Shown one piece after another: positions 1-5,783 of a stretch of DNA of 64,000 bases (the first letter of the stretch is position 1; the number at the start of each line of letters is the position of its first letter). Source of the DNA: Salinicola endophyticus (GTDB lineage: Bacteria; Pseudomonadota; Gammaproteobacteria; Pseudomonadales; Halomonadaceae); the NCBI RefSeq assembly GCF_040536835.1, contig NZ_CP159578.1, positions 868,001 through 932,000 on the forward strand. The letters are read 5' to 3'. The position numbers were made by a program, and so were the translations under genes. The notes beneath the pieces were generated by a model that saw only the letters and a program-made list of their open reading frames with translations, was not told where the DNA came from and ran no database searches.

Positions 1-440
1 ATGCCCCAGTTGATCTCGGACAGGCCGAACTTGGCCTCCTCGGCGGCGAACGCCAGATCGCAGGCGAACAGCGGCCCGTAGCCACCGCCGAAGCACCAGC
101 CGTTGACCATGGCGATGGTCGGTTTCTCGTACCAGCGCAGGCGGCGCCACCAGCCGTAGCTCTCGCGCTGGGCCTGGCGGGTGCCGGCGAGGCCGTGGGC
201 TTCGGTATCGCGGAAGTACTGCTGCAGATCCATGCCGGCGGTCCAGGCGCTGCCCTCGCCGCTGAGCACCAGCACCCCGACCTCGGGGTGGAACTCGAGC
301 GCGTCGAGCACCGCCAGCATGCGGCGATTGAGGGCCGGACTCATGGCGTTGCGTTTATCCGGGCGGTTGAACTTCACCCAGGCGACGCCGGATTCGATGG
401 TGTAGGTGACGGTCTCTTCTTCGCTGTGTGACGTTGACAT
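1..440 (-). CDS. ech: p-hydroxycinnamoyl-CoA hydratase/lyase, 5' part
   Basis: This is the N-terminal 146 codons of a crotonase-fold enzyme, cut by the window edge. The protein begins MSTSHSEEETVTY and carries the family pattern NRPDKRNAMSP, then SAWTAGMDLQQYF and NGWCFGGGYG (oxyanion-hole region), ending near SEINWG. The residues around AGMDLQQYFRDTE and the Trp-rich YGWWRRLRWY stretch are typical of feruloyl-CoA hydratase/lyase (Ech/HCHL), which turns feruloyl- or p-coumaroyl-CoA into vanillin or 4-hydroxybenzaldehyde plus acetyl-CoA. It is the last visible gene of the minus-strand operon, 124 bp after vdh, which would oxidise its aldehyde product. A feruloyl-CoA synthetase gene may follow outside the window. 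Confidence 0.88.
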   Translation of the reverse strand, partial: MSTSHSEEETVTYTIESGVAWVKFNRPDKRNAMSPALNRRMLAVLDALEFHPEVGVLVLSGEGSAWTAGMDLQQYFRDTEAHGLAGTRQAQRESYGWWRRLRWYEKPTIAMVNGWCFGGGYGPLFACDLAFAAEEAKFGLSEINWG

Positions 441-564
441 GGCAAAACCTCGCAGGGCTGGGAGAGTGAGCTGCGGCGTGGCGCCGAGGCGCGACGGTGG
501 CAGCGGAAACGGGGTGACGGATGAGACCCGGCCCGCGGCGCCGCTTCGGCGCTGCGGGCAGCGC

Positions 565-2034
565 TCAGAACGGGTAGCTCGGCGGCGTCTGCTTGAGCGT
601 GACCCACTGCCAGTGGGTGTACTGCTCCCAGTCGGCGGGACCGCCGACACTGGTGCCGTTGCCCGAGCTGCCGGTACCGCCGAAGGGGTTGATCACCTCG
701 TCGGCGACGGTCTGGTCGTTGATATGCAAAAGCCCGGTATGCAGCTTGTCGCCGAGCGCCATGGCACGCCCCACCGAGGCCGAGAGAATCCCGGCGGAGA
801 GGCCGTAGTCGGTGGCGTTGGCCAGCGCCGCCGCCTCGTCGTCGTCGTCGAAGACGATCACGTTGGCCACCGGGCCGAAGACCTCCTCGTCGAAGGCGCG
901 CATGCCCGGGCGCACGTTGGAGAGTACGGTGGCGGCGTAGAACAGCCCCTCGTGGGTGCCGCCGGCTTCGAGCACCGCGCCGGCGGCGACGCTGTCGTCG
1001 ACGATCGCCTTGACGTGCTCGAGCTGGCGCTGGTCGATGATCGGTCCCAGCGCCACCGCTTCCTTGGCCGGGTCACCCACCGGCAGTTGGCGGGCTTTTT
1101 CGGCCAGACGCTGGGTCAGCGCCGCGGCCAGGCGGCGCTGGACCAGTACGCGGCCGGTGGCCATGCAGATCTGGCCCTGGTGGAAGTAGGCGCCGAAAGC
1201 GATCGCCGACACCGCCTGGTCGAGGTCGGCGTCATCGAGCACGATCAGCGAGTTCTTGCCGCCCAGCTCCAGTGACACCTTCTTGAGATGGCGCCCCGCC
1301 AGCTCGCCGATGCGGCGGCCGGCGGCGGTGGAACCGGTGAAGGCGATCATCGGCACGCCCGGCGCCTCGACCAGCGCCTGCCCGGCCTCGGCATCCCCTG
1401 GCAGCACGTGCAGGAGCCCCTTGGGCAGGCCGGCGGCGTGTAGGACCTCGGCAATGGCGAAGCCGCCGGCGTAGGGGGTGCGCGGATCGGGCTTGATCAC
1501 CACGGCGTTGCCCACCGCCAGCGCCGGCGCCACCGAGCGCAGCGACAGCACCAGCGGGAAATTGAACGGCGAGATCACGCCGACCACGCCGAGCGGCCGG
1601 CGCCGGGCCAGGCTCATGCGCCCGGGTTCGCTCGGCAGCACCTGGCCGGTGGCCTGTAGCGGCATGGCGGCAGCGCGCTGCAGCAGCACGATCGCCTCGC
1701 GCACCTCGTGCTCGCCCTTGGGCAGAATCGCTCCGGTCTCGCGGGCGATCAGGCTCGCCACGGCGGGCGCCTGCGCTTCGAGCAGCGCGGCGGCGCGATG
1801 GAACACTGCTGCGCGTTCGCGGGGCGGGGTCGCGGCCCAGGCGCGCTGCGCCTCTTTGGCCCGGGTGACGGCACGGGTGACGGCGGCGGCATCGGCCTTG
1901 CCCACGGTATGCAGCGGTGTGCCGGCGCCGGGCTCGATCACCTCGAGGGTGGCGGCGGCCTCGATCCAGTCACCGTCGAACAGCTTGGCGTGCCAGCGCG
2001 CGGGATCGGGGAGTCGGGTCGGGGTATCGCTCAT
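565..2034 (-). CDS. vdh: Vanillin/benzaldehyde dehydrogenase (NAD+-type ALDH)
   Basis: The 489-residue protein is a full-length aldehyde dehydrogenase. Visible motifs are SPFNFP (Asn158), FTGSTAAGR (nucleotide fold), LELGGKNS (Glu256, general base) and FHQGQICMATG (catalytic Cys290). The GQIC motif and the gene context point to the vanillin/salicylaldehyde/benzaldehyde dehydrogenase branch, which oxidises vanillin to vanillate and p-hydroxybenzaldehyde to p-hydroxybenzoate. A GGAGA ribosome-binding site precedes the ATG. It lies 25 bp after calA and 124 bp before ech, so aldehyde production and removal are co-transcribed. Substrate preference is inferred from neighbours, not from the sequence alone. 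Confidence 0.87.
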   Translation of the reverse strand: MSDTPTRLPDPARWHAKLFDGDWIEAAATLEVIEPGAGTPLHTVGKADAAAVTRAVTRAKEAQRAWAATPPRERAAVFHRAAALLEAQAPAVASLIARETGAILPKGEHEVREAIVLLQRAAAMPLQATGQVLPSEPGRMSLARRRPLGVVGVISPFNFPLVLSLRSVAPALAVGNAVVIKPDPRTPYAGGFAIAEVLHAAGLPKGLLHVLPGDAEAGQALVEAPGVPMIAFTGSTAAGRRIGELAGRHLKKVSLELGGKNSLIVLDDADLDQAVSAIAFGAYFHQGQICMATGRVLVQRRLAAALTQRLAEKARQLPVGDPAKEAVALGPIIDQRQLEHVKAIVDDSVAAGAVLEAGGTHEGLFYAATVLSNVRPGMRAFDEEVFGPVANVIVFDDDDEAAALANATDYGLSAGILSASVGRAMALGDKLHTGLLHINDQTVADEVINPFGGTGSSGNGTSVGGPADWEQYTHWQWVTLKQTPPSYPF

Positions 2035-2059
2035 GGCGTCTCTCCAGAAATATGAGGGG

Positions 2060-2824
2060 TCACAGGGCGGTGGCCGCGAGGCCGCCGTCGATGGGGAGGT
2101 TGACGCCGTTGATCCAGCGTGCGGCGTCGGAGAGCAGGAACACGACTCCCTCGGCCACCTCGTCGGCGAACGCCGGTCGCTTCATCTTTTCGGCATCCGC
2201 GGCGACGCGCTCTGGCCCGAGCATGGTGACGAAGTCGTCGAGGATCGGGGTGAACACCGGGCCGGGGGCGACGCAGTTGACGCGTACGTCGTGGGTCGCG
2301 AACCAGGGCCGAGAGCAGCGTGCGCTCCACACGATCAGCGCCTCCTTGAAGTATTGATAGCAGCTCTCGGCGGGAACCGGATGTGCTGCCAGCCAGCGCT
2401 CACCGGCGGCGAAGTCGGGGGTGTCGGCGAGGTCGCGGTGGGCTTCCAGGCGCTCGGCCCAGGCGGCGCCGAGGATAGAGGCGACGTTGACCACGCTGCC
2501 GCCGGTGAGTCGCGGCAGCAGTGCCTGGCTCAGATGGCGCAGGCCCAGATAGTTGACCTGCGCCACCAACGCCGGGTCGGCGGTGCCTGGCACGCCGGCG
2601 ATATTGGCCAGGCCGTCGAGGCGTTCGGGCAGTGCCGCGACGAGTGCGTCGATCGCCTGCGGATCGCTCAGGTCGGCCTGATGAAAGGCATCCAGTGTCA
2701 TGTCGACCGGATGGCGGTCGACCCCGATGACCCGGGCGCCGTGGAAGCGTGCCAGGCGGGCGACTTCGTTGCCGATCCCCGAGGCGACGCCGGTCACCAT
2801 CAGTGTCTTGCCGTAGAGTTGCAT
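2060..2824 (-). CDS. calA: Coniferyl-alcohol dehydrogenase (SDR family)
   Basis: This 254-residue short-chain dehydrogenase has TGVASGIG at residues 11-18 (NAD(P) binding), NIAG near 74-77, Ser116 and the catalytic Tyr156-x3-Lys160. Length and overall sequence fit coniferyl-alcohol dehydrogenase (CalA), which oxidises coniferyl alcohol to coniferyl aldehyde. The start MQLYGKTLMVTG was chosen because the Rossmann fold begins there; an upstream in-frame extension has no SDR content and overlaps the preceding gene. It sits 28 bp after the outer-membrane channel gene and 25 bp before vdh. Another SDR activity is possible, but the aromatic-aldehyde context supports CalA. Confidence 0.82.
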   Translation of the reverse strand: MQLYGKTLMVTGVASGIGNEVARLARFHGARVIGVDRHPVDMTLDAFHQADLSDPQAIDALVAALPERLDGLANIAGVPGTADPALVAQVNYLGLRHLSQALLPRLTGGSVVNVASILGAAWAERLEAHRDLADTPDFAAGERWLAAHPVPAESCYQYFKEALIVWSARCSRPWFATHDVRVNCVAPGPVFTPILDDFVTMLGPERVAADAEKMKRPAFADEVAEGVVFLLSDAARWINGVNLPIDGGLAATAL

Positions 2825-2852
2825 GTCTGGACTCCTCTGCGCGAAGGCGCGT

Positions 2853-3845
2853 TCAGAAACTGTGGACGAACTGCAGGTTGAGGCTGTTGCCGGCAGCGGC
2901 GTTCTCGACCTTGAGCGGGAAGTAGAGATTGACGTTGAGCAGGTTGTCGGCATCGAAGCGATAGGCGCCGCCCGGCCCCAGATAGAGCAAGGTCTGGCGC
3001 GAATCTGCCACGCGCTCGCCGTTGGTGCGGTTGTCGCTCAGCTGGCGCAGGTAGAAGCCGTTGATGCCCAGACGCAGCGCATCGCTGACGGCGTAGGAGC
3101 TGGCCAGGTTGATCCAGGCGGCATCTCCGGCCTGGCCGTTGTCGAACTCGAAGCCGGGGATGGCAGGCGGTGCGCCGGCGCGGTCGGTTTCGAAGTTGTA
3201 GAGATAGTTGAGGCGGGCGCTGATCTCCCACGCCGGGGTGGGGAGGACGGTGACCGCCCAGTTGGGGAGAATCGACCAGTAGCCATCACCGGGGTTGAGG
3301 GCACGGTCGCGGTCGAACTTGCCCACCGGCGCGATCACGTCGAATTCGAAACGCTGTGAGAAGACCGGACGCCCCTGGCGGATGATCGGCGCCATCTGCA
3401 GATAGGGGCCGAAGGTGATGTCGCCCAGTCCGAAGCCGTTGTCGCTCAGGGTGGCGGGGCTGTCGTCGGCGAAGGAAGCATGCAGATTGACCAGCGGCAC
3501 CAGCGTGTTGAACCCGAGCCAGCCGCCCCACAGGCGATAGGGGGAGGTGTAGGCGAACTGGGTGATCAGCGCGGTGGAGTCGATCTGCGGGTCACGAAAA
3601 GCGGGTGAGTCGTCGCCGCTGGCATCCTTGATCGCATCGAGGTGCGACAGGCGCGCATATTGAATGTAGGTCCAGCCCTGGCCGAGACGGCCGAAGCCAT
3701 CCATGAAGCTGGTACCGCCGGTGTTCATGCCAGAGCGTAGCTGTACCGTCTGCGGCATCGACTGGGCCTCGGCCGATGGCGTGAGCAGAAGTCCCGCGGC
3801 GAGTGTCAGCGTCAGGCCCAGCAGCGACCGGGCGACGTGGTTCAG
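2853..3845 (-). CDS. Outer-membrane SphA/phenol MetA-type channel protein, CTG start proposed
   Basis: The reading frame encodes a beta-rich outer-membrane protein of the SphA / Phenol_MetA_deg type, often found beside aromatic degradation genes and thought to take up or export hydrophobic aromatics. It has a signal peptide (LTLTLAAGLLLTPSAEA, then QSMPQ), alternating beta-strand patterns and a C-terminal Phe in NLQFVHSF. No ATG, GTG or TTG lies at a sensible place upstream of the signal peptide. The best start is CTG at 3843-3845, which overlaps the marR stop as CTGA, giving 330 residues. The frame stays open far upstream, so a start inside marR cannot be excluded. Exact substrate is unknown. 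Confidence 0.72.
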   Translation of the reverse strand: MNHVARSLLGLTLTLAAGLLLTPSAEAQSMPQTVQLRSGMNTGGTSFMDGFGRLGQGWTYIQYARLSHLDAIKDASGDDSPAFRDPQIDSTALITQFAYTSPYRLWGGWLGFNTLVPLVNLHASFADDSPATLSDNGFGLGDITFGPYLQMAPIIRQGRPVFSQRFEFDVIAPVGKFDRDRALNPGDGYWSILPNWAVTVLPTPAWEISARLNYLYNFETDRAGAPPAIPGFEFDNGQAGDAAWINLASSYAVSDALRLGINGFYLRQLSDNRTNGERVADSRQTLLYLGPGGAYRFDADNLLNVNLYFPLKVENAAAGNSLNLQFVHSF

Positions 3846-4300
3846 GCCAGATGTTCGAGCCGCGCCAGCGCTGCCAGCATTGCCTCCCCGTGCGTCGGCC
3901 CGAGGCTGTCGAGTAGCCGCGCTTCCATCTCGTTGACCGCGAGCTCGGTCTCGTCGAGCAGCTGCTTGCCCGCGGCGGTGAGATGCAGGTGCTGCATGCG
4001 CCGGTCCTGCTTGCCGCGAACCTGGCGTAGCAGCTCGCGCTTCATCAGTCTTGACACCACGATGGCCAGGTTGGGCGGCGAGACGTCCAACGCCTCGGCC
4101 AGCTGGCGCTGGTTGACGCCCGGGTTGGCATCCACCAGGACCAGCAGCGAATAGTCCACCGGCTTGAGTTCGAAGCGCGCCATGCACTCCAGGAACAGGC
4201 GGCGTATGCGCAGCTCGGCGCGGGTGATGCGAAATCCGAGCAGGCGCGTCAGGCGCGACTGGTCGAGCGAATCGGGGGAAACTGAGGCGTCGGAAGTCAT
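3842..4300 (-). CDS. MarR-family transcriptional regulator of the aromatic operon
   Basis: The 152-residue protein has the MarR winged-helix layout: an N-terminal dimerisation helix, then NQRQLAEALDVSPPNLAIVVSRLMKRELLRQVRG (recognition helix and wing, given here as family landmarks SPPNLAIVV and KQDRRMQHLHLT), then a C-terminal helix. The start MTSDASVSP was chosen at 4300 because the upstream in-frame extension is not MarR-like. It is the first gene of a minus-strand operon for hydroxycinnamate breakdown. MarR proteins such as FerC, FerR and HcaR sense hydroxycinnamoyl-CoA thioesters, so the same role is likely here. A palindrome at 4661-4695 is a candidate operator. Confidence 0.82.
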   Translation of the reverse strand: MTSDASVSPDSLDQSRLTRLLGFRITRAELRIRRLFLECMARFELKPVDYSLLVLVDANPGVNQRQLAEALDVSPPNLAIVVSRLMKRELLRQVRGKQDRRMQHLHLTAAGKQLLDETELAVNEMEARLLDSLGPTHGEAMLAALARLEHLA

Positions 4301-4442
4301 GCGCGCGGGATCGGGCCTGGCATAGAGAGAGCAGTACAGTACCGGCCCCAGGCCGTGCGCCCCGCCCGGAGCGCGGGAGCGGGGCGCGACACGGCACGGG
4401 GGCCGAAGCGTTCTCCCCATGATAGCGGCTGATGGATCGATG

Positions 4443-4529
4443 AGAGCGCAGCGCGGCAGTTTTTTGCCTCGTTGTTTTTTGACGGATTGTTCTTGGCATC
4501 GTTGTTTTTCGACTTGTTGTTTTGTTCAT
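4443..4529 (-). repeat. 15-bp-period A-rich repeat in the marR operon leader
   Basis: Read on the minus strand, a ribosome-binding-like GGAGAACGACC is followed by ATG and then AAACAACAA, AAACAACGA, AGAACAATC and AAACAACGA spaced exactly 15 nt apart, with a partial fifth copy. The tract is strikingly A-rich for this genome. The frame from the ATG runs on without a stop through marR, so a short leader peptide is not supported. The AACAACAA-like motifs resemble the A-rich Hfq/Crc targets that mediate catabolite repression in pseudomonads; this is an inference. Confidence 0.6.
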
Positions 4530-4660
4530 GGTCGTTCTCCGGCAAGGGCGCGGATGGAGGTTCGAGGCCGGGAGCGGCGTGGTCCGGCCGGATTCGCCAC
4601 CGATGCGGCCATCTCCCGCCAGCGCAGCAGCGACGTGCGAGGCGAGTATCCGCAAGAAAA

Positions 4661-4695
4661 TAGTTATGATCCATAATCATTACGTCTAATAACTA
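4661..4695. promoter_or_regulatory. Palindromic candidate MarR operator and promoter region
   Basis: An outer inverted repeat TAGTTAT (4661-4667) / ATAACTA (4689-4695) encloses an inner palindrome ATGAT-5 nt-ATCAT (4666-4680). The segment is AT-rich in a GC-rich region and lies about 360 bp upstream of marR, just before the A-rich leader repeat. MarR proteins bind AT-rich palindromes of this size. A weak minus-strand -35/-10 pair (TTAGAC, then TAACTA about 17 bp on) overlaps it. Confidence 0.45.
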
Positions 4696-4700
4696 GATTG

Positions 4701-5150
4701 TGAGACGCAGCGTCGCCATGGGCGCGCGGGGGGGGCGTGTGGCTAGCAGAGCCGGCAGCAGGCGTGCGGAAGTCGCGCACAGACAGAGACGCAAACAGTC
4801 AGATAGACAGGGGCAAAAGAGTGCGACGGTGGCGAACCGCCGGGGGGCGGGCTGGCCAGGAGTCAGTGCGCAGCAGGAAAACGCAGGAGCGGAACGAGAG
4901 AACGGAGCGAGAAAGAGTGAAACGAGAAAGAACGGCGTGGAGCGGTCGATTCGTGACAGTGCGGCGAGCAGTGAGTGCGGGCAGAATGGTGCTGTTCAGG
5001 GCGTCGTCAGGCCATTCGAGAAAGCCTGCAGCGGCGCGCAAAAATGCCTAGCCCAAAGCGTGTTCGGACAATCGTTGGGATTGAGGGGGTGTTGCAGTGA
5101 GGACAGGGGGTGTCCAGCAGGAGAATCGCATCATATGAAGCATGACAGCG
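4701..5150. other. Gene-free, purine-rich intergenic stretch
   Basis: No convincing gene, RNA or repeat array is seen in these 450 bases between the marR operon promoter and the tRNA-Leu cluster. The plus strand is unusually purine-rich between about 4770 and 4960, with short repeats such as GAGAAAGA and ACGAGA. Open frames here lack ribosome-binding sites and family resemblance. Confidence 0.5.
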
Positions 5151-5237
5151 TGGTGCCCAGGAGAGGACTTGAACCTCCACGTCCGTAAGGACACTAGCAC
5201 CTGAAGCTAGCGCGTCTACCAATTCCGCCACCTGGGC
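5151..5237 (-). tRNA. tRNA-Leu (anticodon CAG), copy 3
   Basis: An 87-nt class II tRNA with encoded CCA. The acceptor stem pairs GCCCAGG with CCTGGGC, the anticodon loop reads TTCAGGT within a CTAGC/GCTAG stem, and the long variable arm (GTGTCCTTACGGACGT) marks leucine. It decodes CUG, the main leucine codon in this genome. It is the promoter-distal copy of three. Confidence 0.97.
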
Positions 5238-5266
5238 TTGTCATGCTTGCTGCGCGGGATCGAGAT

Positions 5267-5353
5267 TGGTGCCCGGAAGAGGACTTGAACCTCCACGTCC
5301 GTAAGGACACTAGCACCTGAAGCTAGCGCGTCTACCAATTCCGCCATCCGGGC
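5267..5353 (-). tRNA. tRNA-Leu (anticodon CAG), copy 2
   Basis: An 87-nt tRNA-Leu identical in body to its neighbours but with acceptor stem GCCCGGA paired to TCCGGGC. The changes from the other copies occur on both strands of the stem, so pairing is kept. It is separated from copy 3 by 29 bp and from copy 1 by 49 bp, implying one transcript processed into three tRNAs. Confidence 0.97.
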
Positions 5354-5402
5354 TCGATCCTGGCCCTGTCTACCTCGATGATCGTCATGTCGACGACCTC
5401 GA

Positions 5403-5489
5403 TGGTGCCCAGAAGAGGACTTGAACCTCCACGTCCGTAAGGACACTAGCACCTGAAGCTAGCGCGTCTACCAATTCCGCCATCTGGGC
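5403..5489 (-). tRNA. tRNA-Leu (anticodon CAG), copy 1
   Basis: An 87-nt tRNA-Leu with acceptor stem GCCCAGA / TCTGGGC, CAG anticodon, long variable arm and encoded CCA. It is the promoter-proximal member of the three-gene cluster; a good sigma70-type promoter lies just upstream at 5503-5530. Confidence 0.97.
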
Positions 5490-5502
5490 CAAGGCGCGGT
5501 GT

Positions 5503-5530
5503 ATAATACCGACTCTGCGATCGAATGCAA
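5503..5530 (-). promoter_or_regulatory. Promoter of the tRNA-Leu cluster
   Basis: On the minus strand TTGCAT (5525-5530) and TATTAT (5503-5508) are separated by 16 bp, ending 13 bp before the first tRNA. The spacing and the position suit a strong stable-RNA promoter. Confidence 0.65.
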
Positions 5531-5783
5531 GCCCTTGTCGATAAACCTCTCGCGATCTCCTGCCAGCGCCTCTCCTCGGCGTAAACCCTTATCACCATGA
5601 CCTTTCTCGGGCCGCCATCACACCGGGCGCTGGATGGCGCCGACAGCTTCGCACGCATGCAACGCCGTCGGTGGTTGGGTCGGAGAGGCGTGACCGCTAT
5701 ACTTGACGCATGACCCATAAAGTAAATAACGGCAATTGCCGCCCGCCGCGTGACTCCCACCCTGAAGCAAGGACGATGGCTGC

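Noticed and set aside
4301..4529. Leader peptide starting at the A-rich repeat (MNKTTSRKTT)
   Set aside because: The frame has no stop and runs on through marR into the channel gene, so a short leader peptide is not supported.
5101..5115. Hairpin GGACA-5-TGTCC as tRNA terminator
   Set aside because: The stem is only 5 bp and there is no T-run in either direction.
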